Of a DNA stretch of 64,000 nt, positions 24,161-32,406 are shown piece after piece. The stretch spans positions 2,604,001 through 2,668,000 of the forward strand of contig JBGAFV010000001.1 in assembly GCA_044227095.1 (NCBI GenBank), in the 5' to 3' direction. The notes beneath the pieces were generated by a model. It saw nothing but the letters and a program-made list of their open reading frames with translations, was not told the origin of the DNA and did no database searches. This stretch comes from JACMLD01 sp044227095 (lineage in GTDB: Bacteria; Bacteroidota; Bacteroidia; Chitinophagales; Chitinophagaceae). Made by a program: the position numbers and the translations under genes. How positions within the stretch are numbered: position 1 is the first letter of the stretch; every line of letters starts with the position of its first letter.

Positions 24161-24652
24161 ATGGTGCATGTTCGTTATGCGGCAGAGCAGGATTTGCCGG
24201 AAATATTGACTATTTATAACGATGTAATTGTAAATACCAGTGCTGTGTACGATTATGAACCGCATACATTGGAAATGCGCACGGCATGGTTTAATACAAA
24301 AAAGGAGCAGGGCTTTCCGGTATTTGTGGCTGAAGAGGATGGAAAAATTTTGGGACTTAGTTCTATAGGGCCATTCAGGGCTTGGGCTGCATACAAATAT
24401 TCAGTAGAAAACTCAATATACGTTGCTGATGCAGCAAGAGGAAAAGGAATTGGAAAAAAGCTGATGCCGCCATTAATAGAATCTGCAAAGCAATTGGGCA
24501 TGCATACAATCGTTGCAGGTATAGATGCCACTAATGAGGCAAGCATAAAGCTTCACCGTTATTTTGGTTTTGAAGAAGTGGCGCTTTTTAAAGAAGTAGG
24601 ATGGAAGTTTAACAAGTGGCTAGACTTAAAATTTTTACAGTTGATTGTTTAA
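24161..24652 (+). CDS. Phosphinothricin-acetyltransferase-like GNAT
   Basis: The 163-residue protein is of the PAT/YwnH type. Its start VRYAAEQDLPEILTIYNDVI followed by NTSAVYDYEP is characteristic, as are FVAEEDGKILGLSSIGPFR, ENSIYVADAARGKGIGKKL (CoA loop RGKGIG) and HTIVAGIDATNEASIKLHRYFGFEEV (cut: DATNEASIKLHRYFGF). Family members acetylate phosphinothricin, methionine sulfoximine or related amino-acid analogues; the native substrate here is unknown. Confidence 0.87.
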   Translation: MVHVRYAAEQDLPEILTIYNDVIVNTSAVYDYEPHTLEMRTAWFNTKKEQGFPVFVAEEDGKILGLSSIGPFRAWAAYKYSVENSIYVADAARGKGIGKKLMPPLIESAKQLGMHTIVAGIDATNEASIKLHRYFGFEEVALFKEVGWKFNKWLDLKFLQLIV

Positions 24653-24708
24653 AAGAAATAGGATGCTGAATAGTGTTCTTCTGCCGGGTTCATAAAAACA
24701 AAAATGAA

Positions 24709-25935
24709 ATGATTAACAGGACAATACCATTGGGAAAATATAAAGGTACTTATCAGCAACCTGATATTTTTGGCTATTATGGAAATTTTGGCGGCGCTTA
24801 TATACCTGAAATGCTGCACAGGAACGTAGAAGAGCTGAAGGGCCGCTACCTGCAGATTATGTATGATCCGGAATTTCAGAAAGAGTTTCAGGCTTTATTG
24901 AAGGACTATGTCGGTCGCCCTACACCGTTATACCTGGCAGAAAGATTAAGTAAGGAATTTAATACAAAAATTTATTTAAAGCGGGAAGACTTATGCCATA
25001 CAGGTGCTCATAAGATTAACAATACCATCGGGCAAATTTTACTTGCCCTGCGTCTTGGTAAAAAAAGAATTATTGCTGAAACAGGTGCGGGACAACATGG
25101 GGTGGCTACGGCAACTGTTTGCGCACTAAAAGGAATTGAGTGTATTGTGTACATGGGTGAAAAAGATATAGAGCGGCAGGCGCCCAATGTGGCAAGAATG
25201 AAAATGCTTGGTGCAAAAGTTGTTCCTGCATTAAGCGGTAGCAAAACTTTAAAAGATGCGACTAATGAAGCCATCCGCGACTGGATAAATAATCCCAACG
25301 ATACACATTATATTATTGGCAGTGTAGTGGGGCCGCATCCTTATCCTGATATGGTGGCACGGTTTCAAAGTATAATCAGCGAAGAAACACGCAAACAGCT
25401 AAAAGAAACTACAGGAAGTGAACTGCCAACGCATGTAATTGCATGTGTAGGCGGTGGCAGCAACGCGGCTGGAATGTTTTATCATTTTTTAGAAGAGCCT
25501 GCTGTGCAGTTAATAGCTGTTGAAGCTGCTGGTCATGGCGTAAACAGTGGCATGAGTGCTGCTACTACGCAATTAGGTAAACCGGGTATTTTGCATGGAA
25601 GCAAGAGTTTGGTAATGCAAACTGCAGACGGACAGGTTATAGAGCCGCATAGTATTTCCGCTGGTCTTGATTATCCCGGTATAGGACCATTGCATGCGCA
25701 TCTGTTTGAAACAGGCCGGGGTGTTTTTTTAAGTGCAACAGATGATGAAGCATTAAAAGCCGCATTTCATTTGGCAAAAACAGAAGGCATTATACCTGCG
25801 CTTGAATCTGCGCATGCATTGTCTGCATTAAATCAATTAAAGTTTAAATCATCGGATACGTTGGTAATTTGTTTAAGCGGAAGAGGAGATAAAGACATGG
25901 GCACTTATATGAAGGCAATGTCTGCTGATGTTTGA
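24709..25935 (+). CDS. trpB: Tryptophan synthase beta chain
   Basis: The PLP enzyme joins indole and serine to make tryptophan. From the ATG at 24709 it is 408 residues. It has FGGAYIPEML, PTPLYLAERLS, the PLP lysine Lys102 in REDLCHTGAHKINN, the ETGAGQHGVATATVCA loop, and the PLP phosphate loop CVGGGSNAAGMF, then ends with ICLSGRGDKDMGTYMK. This is the TrpB1 type that works with TrpA. An in-frame GTG 36 bases upstream is less likely. Confidence 0.97.
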   Translation: MINRTIPLGKYKGTYQQPDIFGYYGNFGGAYIPEMLHRNVEELKGRYLQIMYDPEFQKEFQALLKDYVGRPTPLYLAERLSKEFNTKIYLKREDLCHTGAHKINNTIGQILLALRLGKKRIIAETGAGQHGVATATVCALKGIECIVYMGEKDIERQAPNVARMKMLGAKVVPALSGSKTLKDATNEAIRDWINNPNDTHYIIGSVVGPHPYPDMVARFQSIISEETRKQLKETTGSELPTHVIACVGGGSNAAGMFYHFLEEPAVQLIAVEAAGHGVNSGMSAATTQLGKPGILHGSKSLVMQTADGQVIEPHSISAGLDYPGIGPLHAHLFETGRGVFLSATDDEALKAAFHLAKTEGIIPALESAHALSALNQLKFKSSDTLVICLSGRGDKDMGTYMKAMSADV

Positions 25936-25968
25936 TTAAGGCCTTAAGTTTAATAAAATTTATTACAG

Positions 25969-26430
25969 TTGGATCAGGTAGAGTTTATAAATTATGACGC
26001 ATCGTTGGCAGGCCATTTTAAAGCACTAAATGTGAGCTGGCTAAAACAGTTTTTTGTGGTGGAACCAATAGATGAAATAATGCTTTCCGATCCGCAGACA
26101 TATATTTTAGATAAGGGTGGTTATATTTTCTTTGCGAAATTGGGTAATAAGGTTGTGGGCACTTTTGCTTTTGTAAAAGACGGCGATGTGTTTGAACTCG
26201 GTAAGATGGCTGTAGCAGAAAATCAAAGAGGTAAAAAAATTGGGAACCAGATGCTGACTTTTTGTTTTGAAAAAGCAAAGGAGCTTGGTATGAAAAAAAT
26301 ATTCCTGTATTCTAACACCAAACTGGAAAATGCAATTCACCTGTACAGGAAGTTTGGTTTTAAAGAAGTGCCGCTTGGCAGTTCGGAATACAAGAGAAGC
26401 AATATTAAAATGGAAGCGGAAATACAATAA
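25969..26430 (+). CDS. GNAT-family N-acetyltransferase with TTG start
   Basis: The 153-residue acetyltransferase lies between trpB and trpA. The only start that gives the normal N-terminus (VEFINYDASLAGHFKALNVSWL) is TTG at 25969; the first in-frame ATG would remove about 40 conserved residues. It has FVVEPIDEIMLSDP, GKMAVAENQRGKKIGNQML with the CoA loop, and a C-terminal AIHLYRKFGFKEVPLG. It ends two bases before trpA. The substrate is unknown. Confidence 0.87.
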   Translation: MDQVEFINYDASLAGHFKALNVSWLKQFFVVEPIDEIMLSDPQTYILDKGGYIFFAKLGNKVVGTFAFVKDGDVFELGKMAVAENQRGKKIGNQMLTFCFEKAKELGMKKIFLYSNTKLENAIHLYRKFGFKEVPLGSSEYKRSNIKMEAEIQ

Positions 26431-26432
26431 AA

Positions 26433-27203
26433 ATGAACAGGATTGCAGAATTGTTTCAGCGAAAGCAGCAAAAGGTATTGAATGTATACTGCACTGCGGG
26501 TTATCCACAGCTTAATTCAACAGTTGAGGTTATGAAAGCCCTACAGGATAGCGGTGCAGATATTATTGAATTGGGTATGCCTTATAGCGATCCGCTTGCA
26601 GATGGGCCGGTAATACAGCATAGCAGCAGTATTGCACTGGCCAACGGAATGACGATTGAAAAACTGTTCGCACAACTCCACGATTTTAGAAAGCAGGTAT
26701 ACGTTCCCGTGATACTCATGGGCTATATGAACCCGGTGCTTCAATATGGATTTGAAAAATTTTGTCAGCATGCAGCTGCATTACCAATAGATGGTCTGAT
26801 ATTGCCCGATTTGCCCGAGCATGAATTTGAAACCGAATACGGTCCCATTATGCAGCGGTACGGACTTGATTTTATTTTTTTGGTTACACCCGAAACATCA
26901 GAAGAAAGAATAAAAAAGCTTGATCAGTTAAGCACAGGCTTTTTATACGCTGTATCTTCTTCTTCTACAACGGGTAGCGATAAAAATATGACAGATGTAA
27001 ACGCTTATTTGGAACGTTTGAAAAGTTATCATTTAAAAAATCCGGTGCTGGTAGGTTTTGGCATTAAAGACAAACCAACATTTGAAGCGGCGTGCAAACA
27101 TGCAAACGGGGCAATCATTGGCACTGCATTTATAAAAGAACTGGAAAATGCAATTGATATTGCCGGGGCAACGAAAACATTTATAAAGGGAGTTATTTCC
27201 TGA
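26433..27203 (+). CDS. trpA: Tryptophan synthase alpha chain
   Basis: The TIM-barrel subunit cleaves indoleglycerol phosphate to indole, which is channelled to TrpB. The 256-residue protein contains the catalytic Glu46 in IIELGMPYSDPLADGP and Asp57 in the same segment, then PVILMGYMNPVLQYG, LILPDLP, DFIFLVTPETSEERI, and VGFGIKDKPTFEAA with GAIIGTAFIK. It is the last trp gene; hisH starts only 24 bp after its stop. Confidence 0.97.
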   Translation: MNRIAELFQRKQQKVLNVYCTAGYPQLNSTVEVMKALQDSGADIIELGMPYSDPLADGPVIQHSSSIALANGMTIEKLFAQLHDFRKQVYVPVILMGYMNPVLQYGFEKFCQHAAALPIDGLILPDLPEHEFETEYGPIMQRYGLDFIFLVTPETSEERIKKLDQLSTGFLYAVSSSSTTGSDKNMTDVNAYLERLKSYHLKNPVLVGFGIKDKPTFEAACKHANGAIIGTAFIKELENAIDIAGATKTFIKGVIS

Positions 27204-27227
27204 GAATTTTTTTAACCTTACAGGATA

Positions 27228-27827
27228 GTGAATCTTACAATTATAAAATACAACGCAGGCAATATTCAATCGGTGCTGTATGCGCTTGAAAGAATTGGTA
27301 TGGAAGCCACAGTAACGGATGATGTGGAGCTGATTCAAAAAGCGGATAAAGTAATTTTTCCGGGCGTAGGCGAAGCCAGCACTGCTATGAATTATCTTAA
27401 GGAGCGCAAGCTTGATGCTGTTATAAAAAACCTGGAGCAACCCGTGCTGGGCATTTGTCTTGGCATGCAATTAATGTGCAGGTATTCTGAAGAAAATGAT
27501 ACGCAGTGCCTCGGTATATTTGATGAAGATGTAAAACATTTTGCTCCGCCTGCAGGTGATAATAGCAAAGTGCCGCAAATAGGTTGGAACAATATTTATA
27601 ATCTAAAGTCCGGGCTTTTTACAGGATTGCCGCAAGACAGCTACTGTTATTTTGTGCATGGTTATTATGCTGCATTGGGTCAGCATACTATTGCCACGGC
27701 AAATTATACATTGCCGTATAGCGCCGCACTTCATAAAAATAATTTTTACGGTGTTCAATTTCATCCGGAGAAAAGTGCGGCGGCGGGTGAACAGATCCTC
27801 AAAAATTTTATACTGAATATTAAATAG
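27228..27827 (+). CDS. hisH: Imidazole glycerol phosphate synthase, glutaminase subunit
   Basis: The amidotransferase supplies ammonia to HisF. The 199-residue protein starts with GTG at 27228 (NLTIIKYNAGNIQSV); there is no usable ATG. It shows FPGVGEASTAM, the nucleophile Cys77 in GICLGMQLM, the PQIGWNNI segment, YFVHGYYA and GVQFHPEKSAAAG. The gap to trpA is 24 bp with no promoter box visible, so this second his cluster is probably read through from trp. Confidence 0.95.
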   Translation: MNLTIIKYNAGNIQSVLYALERIGMEATVTDDVELIQKADKVIFPGVGEASTAMNYLKERKLDAVIKNLEQPVLGICLGMQLMCRYSEENDTQCLGIFDEDVKHFAPPAGDNSKVPQIGWNNIYNLKSGLFTGLPQDSYCYFVHGYYAALGQHTIATANYTLPYSAALHKNNFYGVQFHPEKSAAAGEQILKNFILNIK

Positions 27828-27910
27828 GAGAAAGTAAAATTATGAATAGCGGAAGTATGCCTGAATACACGAGTAATAAAAGGAATAATGCTTCTCCCGC
27901 CACACGGGCT

Positions 27911-28624
27911 ATGCAAATTATTCCTGCAATAGATATTATCGACGGAAAATGTGTTAGGCTAACGCAGGGAGATTACGAACAAAAAAAGATTTATAACGAA
28001 AATCCGCTGGAGGTAGCAAAAGAATTTGAAGGCGCAGGATTAAAACGTTTGCATTTGGTTGATCTTGATGGTGCCAAAGCCGGCACAGTAAAAAACTGGA
28101 AAGTGCTGGAATCAATCGCTGGCAAAACATCGCTGGTAATAGATTTTGGTGGTGGTATAAAAAAAGAGGAAGATGTAAAAATTGTTTTTAGCAGCGGAAG
28201 TGCTTTTGCTACTATTGGCAGTCTTGCTGTAAAAGATGAAAAAACATTTGTAAGCTGGTTTGAAATTTTTGGGGCCGATAAATTTTTGTTAGGCGCAGAT
28301 GTAAAGGATGAAAAAATTGCTGTGAGTGGTTGGTTAGAAACAACCGGCATTTGGGTGTACGATTTTATAAGAAAGTATGTTGATTACGGCGTACAGCAAA
28401 TTTTTTGTACTGATGTGAGCAAAGATGGAAAATTAGAAGGCCCTTCAACAACTTTATATAAAAACATTATTGCCGAATTTCCTGCATTGCATTTTATAGC
28501 AAGCGGGGGCGTTGCTTCAATGAAAGATTTGGAAGAATTGCAGGCTATCGGGTGCAGTGGCGCTATAGTGGGCAAAGCCATTTATGAGGGAAGGATTAAT
28601 ATTAATGAACTAATAAAATTTTAG
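27911..28624 (+). CDS. hisA: Phosphoribosylformimino-AICAR phosphate isomerase (HisA)
   Basis: The TIM-barrel isomerase of histidine synthesis has the two catalytic aspartates in IPAIDIIDGKCVRL (Asp8) and FCTDVSKDGKLEGPS. Other marks are DLDGAKAG, DFGGGIKKEED, FATIGSLAV and IASGGVASMKDLE. I start at 27911 because MQIIPAIDII is the normal N-terminus (237 residues). An in-frame ATG at 27842, preceded by AGGAGA, would add 23 non-conserved residues and cannot be excluded. Confidence 0.94.
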   Translation: MQIIPAIDIIDGKCVRLTQGDYEQKKIYNENPLEVAKEFEGAGLKRLHLVDLDGAKAGTVKNWKVLESIAGKTSLVIDFGGGIKKEEDVKIVFSSGSAFATIGSLAVKDEKTFVSWFEIFGADKFLLGADVKDEKIAVSGWLETTGIWVYDFIRKYVDYGVQQIFCTDVSKDGKLEGPSTTLYKNIIAEFPALHFIASGGVASMKDLEELQAIGCSGAIVGKAIYEGRININELIKF

Positions 28625-28712
28625 TATTGGGTATTTAGTATTAAGACATGCAGATATGAAATAATACTCGCAACGAATTCTATATACTCTATACTGAATA
28701 CTAAATACTATT
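28622..28712. repeat. Inverted AGTATT-type heptad arms between hisA and hisF
   Basis: The left arm reads TAGTATTGGGTATTTAGTATT (starting at the hisA stop codon; key units TAGTATT, GGGTATT, TAGTATT). The right arm, on the opposite strand, reads ATAGTATTTAGTATTCAGTAT. They enclose about 35 bases. The arms could fold into an imperfect hairpin in the his mRNA. Confidence 0.65.
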
Positions 28713-28714
28713 CA

Positions 28715-29473
28715 ATGCTTACAAAAAGAATCATACCATGCCTCGATATAAAAGACGGTCGCACTGTAAAAGGCATCAATTTTGAAAACATACGGGACGC
28801 TGGAGATCCTGTTGAACTGGGTGCACTATATGCAAAGCAAGGTGCAGATGAACTTGTTTTTCTCGATATAACTGCCACTGTGGAAAAAAGGAAAACACTG
28901 AGTGAACTTGTAAACCGCATTGCACATCACATCAACATACCATTTACTATAGGTGGCGGTATTAGCAGCGCAGATGATGTAAGTGTATTGCTACAAAATG
29001 GTGCAGATAAAATTTCGGTAAACACTTCTGCATTTAAACGGCCGCAATTGATTAATGAACTGGCAAAAGAATTCGGAAGCCAATGTGTTGTTCTTGCTAT
29101 TGATACAAAACAGGAAGCAGATGGGGAATGGTATGTATACCTCAATGGCGGAAGGGTAAAAACAGAAGCAAAATGTTTCAATTGGGCCAAACAAGCTGTT
29201 GATTCAGGTGCCGGTGAAATATTGCTTACTTCTATGAACCATGATGGAACAAAACAGGGATTTGCCATTGACATAACCCGCAAATTGTCTGAATGCTTAC
29301 CTGTACCGGTTATTGCAAGCGGCGGTGGAGGTACAATGCCTCATTTTAAAACTGTTTTTGAAGATGGAAAAGCAGATGCAGCATTGGCAGCAAGCATTTT
29401 TCATTTTAAAGAAATCAGCATTCCGGAATTAAAAGGATATTTGCAACAGCAAAATATTACTGTAAGAATATAA
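28715..29473 (+). CDS. hisF: Imidazole glycerol phosphate synthase, cyclase subunit
   Basis: The 252-residue TIM-barrel enzyme with HisH forms imidazole glycerol phosphate and AICAR. It has IIPCLDIKDGRTVKG with the catalytic Asp11, FLDITATVEKRKTL, PFTIGGGISSADDV, VVLAIDTKQ, AGEILLTSMNHDGTKQGFAID and a phosphate-binding ASGGGGTM near the end. The start MLTKRIIPCLD is standard. Confidence 0.97.
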   Translation: MLTKRIIPCLDIKDGRTVKGINFENIRDAGDPVELGALYAKQGADELVFLDITATVEKRKTLSELVNRIAHHINIPFTIGGGISSADDVSVLLQNGADKISVNTSAFKRPQLINELAKEFGSQCVVLAIDTKQEADGEWYVYLNGGRVKTEAKCFNWAKQAVDSGAGEILLTSMNHDGTKQGFAIDITRKLSECLPVPVIASGGGGTMPHFKTVFEDGKADAALAASIFHFKEISIPELKGYLQQQNITVRI

Positions 29474-29482
29474 TTCCTTGAT

Positions 29483-29680
29483 ATGGTTGCTATAGCTGCT
29501 GTCATAGCGTTGCTCCTGTTTATTTATATAAACCGGCGTGTTGAAAACAGGCGGGCGAACCGGCGGGACATTATGAATGAAAGACGTGAAGAACAAATGC
29601 AACAGTTTTTGGAGTCGAAAAAAAAGAAGTTTGAAGACGATGCAAATGGGGGTGTTGACAAAAACACTGACATACATTAG
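29483..29680 (+). CDS. Small single-pass membrane protein
   Basis: The 65-residue protein has one hydrophobic helix (residues 2-16, VAIAAVIALLLFIYI) followed by a highly charged Arg/Lys/Glu-rich cytoplasmic helix, NRRDIMNERREEQMQQFLES and KKKKFEDD. I do not recognise a family. It lies 9 bp after hisF and 23 bp before hisIE and reads in the same direction, so it is likely expressed with them. Its start is a plain ATG. Confidence 0.6.
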   Translation: MVAIAAVIALLLFIYINRRVENRRANRRDIMNERREEQMQQFLESKKKKFEDDANGGVDKNTDIH

Positions 29681-29703
29681 TAACAATAAGCGTTAATTGT
29701 CTT

Positions 29704-30300
29704 ATGAAAATAGATTTTAAAAAATACAGTGATGGTCTTGCACCTGCCATAATACAGGATTATAAAACAGGCAAGGTTTTAATGCTTGGTTTTATGAACG
29801 AAGAAGCGTTGCAGAAAACAATGGCAGAAGGAAAAGTTACTTTCTTCAGCCGTAGTAAAAAACGGCTTTGGACAAAAGGAGAAGAAAGCGGTCATTTTTT
29901 ACTGGTAAAACAGGTATTAAGTGATTGCGATGATGATACCTTGTTAATTAAAGCCCAGCCATTGGGCCCAACTTGCCATACTGGTGCCGATACCTGTTGG
30001 AGTGAACGCAACCATAGCGACAATTTTTTGTTTTACCTGGAAGATATCATCAAACTGCGTAAAGCAAGTAATGACGATACGTCTTATGTAAGAAAATTAT
30101 TTAAAAAGGGAATTAATAAAATTGCACAGAAAGTTGGAGAGGAGGCTGTGGAAATGGTTATAGAAGCAAAGGACAATAATGATGCGTTATTTCTTGAAGA
30201 ATCTGCCGATTTGATGTTTCATTATTTGCTTTTGCTTAACGCCAAAGGACATAATTTGCAGGACGTTATTGACGTTTTAGTGAAAAGACATTCGAAATAG
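29704..30300 (+). CDS. hisI: Bifunctional phosphoribosyl-AMP cyclohydrolase / phosphoribosyl-ATP pyrophosphatase
   Basis: The HisIE fusion of 198 residues catalyses steps two and three of the pathway. The HisI part (1-100) has MLGFMNEEALQKTM, TFFSRSKKRLWTKGEESG, the metal ligands in SDCDDDTLL and the GPTCHTGADTCW cysteines. The HisE part (about 112-198) has SYVRKLFKKGINKIAQKVGEEAVEMVIEAK (cut: KKGINKIAQKVGEEAVE) and ESADLMFHYLLLL. It is the last his gene. Confidence 0.96.
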   Translation: MKIDFKKYSDGLAPAIIQDYKTGKVLMLGFMNEEALQKTMAEGKVTFFSRSKKRLWTKGEESGHFLLVKQVLSDCDDDTLLIKAQPLGPTCHTGADTCWSERNHSDNFLFYLEDIIKLRKASNDDTSYVRKLFKKGINKIAQKVGEEAVEMVIEAKDNNDALFLEESADLMFHYLLLLNAKGHNLQDVIDVLVKRHSK

Positions 30301-30313
30301 AAATTGCTGAAGC

Positions 30314-31390
30314 ATGAAAATCGTTTTATTTATTCTTTGCTGTTTTCCCGTAGTGTTATCTGCCCAGAAACAATTGCTTATCAATGGAAAAGTAAATGGT
30401 TTAAAGGAAGAGTCGCTGGTATACCTTACAGATGCCAACGATCCAAAAGATACCATTGGCAGGGCTTTTGTAAAAAAAGGCACTTTTGAACTGAAAGGAA
30501 GCTTACGGGAGCCTATGCTGCTCAGCCTTTTTTTTACAGCTGTACAAAAACGCACTATTTTGTTTCTGGATAATAGTAAAATCTCAATCAGCGGGGATGT
30601 AAATGAATTACAGAAGTTATCCGTTACCGGCTCTCCATCGCAGGTTGATTTTCAGGCATTCCAGGTCGCATTTAACCCTTTATTTGATGAGTATACAAAA
30701 ATTACACAGCAAATGAAAGCCGGCGGCAATATGGATACATTGCGGGTGCGTGCCGCAAAAACTTATACCGCTATACAAGAACAAATTGAAATTTATCTTC
30801 AGCACCACACAAGTTCACCAGTAAGCCCTTTTATATTGCTAGTAACTGCCCAGCTTTCAGATGATATAAACATACTGGAGAAAAGATTTAACACACTTGA
30901 TGCCACTGCACAAACCAATTATTATGGCAAGTACCTCCGCCAAATGATTGATGATACTAAAGTAGGTTCAATAGGGTCTGATGCAATAGAATTTACACAG
31001 GCAGATGTTAATGGCAAACCAGTTTCTCTTTCTTCTTTCAAAGGAAAATATGTGCTTGTAGATTTTTGGGCCAGTTGGTGTGGCCCATGCAGAATGGAAA
31101 ACCCCAACGTTGTAAACACCTACAACTTATTTAAAGAAAAGAATTTTACTGTTCTTGGCGTTTCGCTTGATAAAGCAAAAGATCCCTGGTTAAAGGCTAT
31201 AAAAGACGACAACCTTCCATGGACACATGTTAGCGATCTTAAATTCTGGAGCAACGAAGTAGCAGTGAAATATCGCATTCAATCTATTCCGCAAAATTTT
31301 CTGATTGATCCTAACGGAAAAATAGTTGCTAAAAACCTGCGCGGGCCTGCATTAAGAGAGAAATTGTGTGAGATACTGGGATGTAATTAA
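30314..31390 (+). CDS. TlpA-like thiol:disulfide protein with DUF4369-type N-terminus
   Basis: The 358-residue exported protein has a signal peptide of about 18 residues ending VLSAQ, then a beta-rich domain like DUF4369 (about 20-110), a helical linker, and a C-terminal thioredoxin domain. The active site is WCGPC at residues 255-259, within LVDFWASWCGPCRMENP, and the cis-proline is in IQSIPQNFLID. Such proteins act in periplasmic disulfide reduction or cytochrome maturation. It begins 13 bp after hisIE, so it may share the transcript, though it has no pathway role. Confidence 0.88.
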   Translation: MKIVLFILCCFPVVLSAQKQLLINGKVNGLKEESLVYLTDANDPKDTIGRAFVKKGTFELKGSLREPMLLSLFFTAVQKRTILFLDNSKISISGDVNELQKLSVTGSPSQVDFQAFQVAFNPLFDEYTKITQQMKAGGNMDTLRVRAAKTYTAIQEQIEIYLQHHTSSPVSPFILLVTAQLSDDINILEKRFNTLDATAQTNYYGKYLRQMIDDTKVGSIGSDAIEFTQADVNGKPVSLSSFKGKYVLVDFWASWCGPCRMENPNVVNTYNLFKEKNFTVLGVSLDKAKDPWLKAIKDDNLPWTHVSDLKFWSNEVAVKYRIQSIPQNFLIDPNGKIVAKNLRGPALREKLCEILGCN

Positions 31391-31423
31391 GGAAATAAAT
31401 GCTTTCATTAGCATGCTGCAATC

Positions 31424-32059
31424 TTAATGATGATTAATCACTAGTCGCTTGTTCTCATTCATTCCGTCGTAATTTATTTTCAGTATGTAACTTCCGCTTG
31501 GGTGCTGGCCAACCCCCATGCTCGCTGTAGTTATTTTTCTATTGAACTTCTTTTGAAAAATTAGCTTCCCCGAATTATCAATGAGTGAAACATTCCAGTC
31601 TTCCTGCGGAATTTCTGATAAGGAAATATTTACTATATCTGCAGAAGGATTGGGATAGATAACAATACTGCGGCCTAGAATTACCTTTACATATTTTGTG
31701 ATGGTAAAGCCAGATAAGCCGTTCATGTTTCTTATGCAAAGCCTGTAATAATTTGGTCCTTTTAAAGGGAATGCATCAAGTTGATTATAAGTAACAGGAA
31801 GTGATGTATTACCACTTGATTTTACTGATGATATAGCGCTCCAGTCAACGCCATCATTGCTTTTTTCTATTGTAAAAGATCCGATGTTTATTTCTTGTTG
31901 TGTTGTCCACGAAATGGATACTTTATTATCTGCAGTAAGACTCGCATTAAAATCAACCAATACAACAGGAAGTGAACCTGAAAGAGATTGGGCAGTTGCA
32001 TGTGTATTACATCCTGTCATAAGGACCAGGATAATTACTAATGGGTTTATCAGCTTCAT
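31424..32059 (-). CDS. Secreted protein with type IX secretion (type A) sorting domain
   Basis: The 211-residue protein has an N-terminal signal (VIILVLMTGCNTHATAQ; the MTGC looks lipobox-like, but cleavage after ATAQ by signal peptidase I is as likely). A fibronectin/Ig-like domain covers roughly residues 30-125. The C-terminal T9SS sorting domain has IVIYPNPSADIVNISLS, then a segment with SLIDNSGKLIFQKKF and GSYILKINYDGMN. The protein would be exported and anchored or released by type IX secretion. It converges on the TlpA-like gene with 33 bp between stops. Confidence 0.85.
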   Translation of the reverse strand: MKLINPLVIILVLMTGCNTHATAQSLSGSLPVVLVDFNASLTADNKVSISWTTQQEINIGSFTIEKSNDGVDWSAISSVKSSGNTSLPVTYNQLDAFPLKGPNYYRLCIRNMNGLSGFTITKYVKVILGRSIVIYPNPSADIVNISLSEIPQEDWNVSLIDNSGKLIFQKKFNRKITTASMGVGQHPSGSYILKINYDGMNENKRLVINHH

Positions 32060-32343
32060 TACGGTGGGTATTAAAAAATTGATAATTAAAACCTGTTTGG
32101 TTTAAATTAAAAAGGGGCATCGATTGGTTATACATTAAAAAGGGGGTTAATCAATAAGGTACCAGACAGACAAAATCTGTAAGTGCCTTCTTGCGAAGAG
32201 AGTGTTTTTTAATAGTAAAGGGAAGAAAATGAGGCGGTTTCTGAGGAGAATATAAGTCCGCCGGTAAAAGTAGTAAGTAGTTTTTTCTAAAGCAATTTTT
32301 TTTAATACTTTTTTAAGAACCTGTGCCTGAGCATCCCCAAAAG
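32060..32343. other. Gene-free stretch, little seen
   Basis: Upstream of the sorting-domain gene and before the terminator. The only structure noticed is a direct repeat ATTAAAAAGGGG at about 32107 and 32136. No believable gene or promoter box was found; a 79-codon frame on the minus strand reads as low-complexity and overlaps the terminator. Confidence 0.5.
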
Positions 32344-32374
32344 AAAAGCCGCACTTTAAAAGTGCGGCTTTTTT
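32344..32374 (-). terminator. Intrinsic terminator after the M1 peptidase gene
   Basis: AAAAGCCGCACTT and AAGTGCGGCTTTT form a 13-bp stem around TTA-rich loop bases, with T-runs on both strands. It can act in both directions but the minus-strand peptidase gene ends just before it. Confidence 0.9.
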
Positions 32375-32406
32375 GATTCTCAGCAAAACGTTTCCGTATT
32401 ATTGAA

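Noticed and set aside
28622..28712. Possible CRISPR-like array from repeated AGTATT units
   Set aside because: The units are loose heptads without spacers of even length and no cas genes are present; an inverted-arm repeat explains them.
29280..29295. TTGTCTGAAT in hisF, nearly the ten-base end of the GxxExxY units
   Set aside because: It has a mismatch, lies within a conserved coding region and has no partner or nuclease-like gene nearby.
32147..32386. 79-codon minus-strand frame before the M1 peptidase terminator
   Set aside because: It overlaps the terminator hairpin and reads as translated low-complexity DNA.
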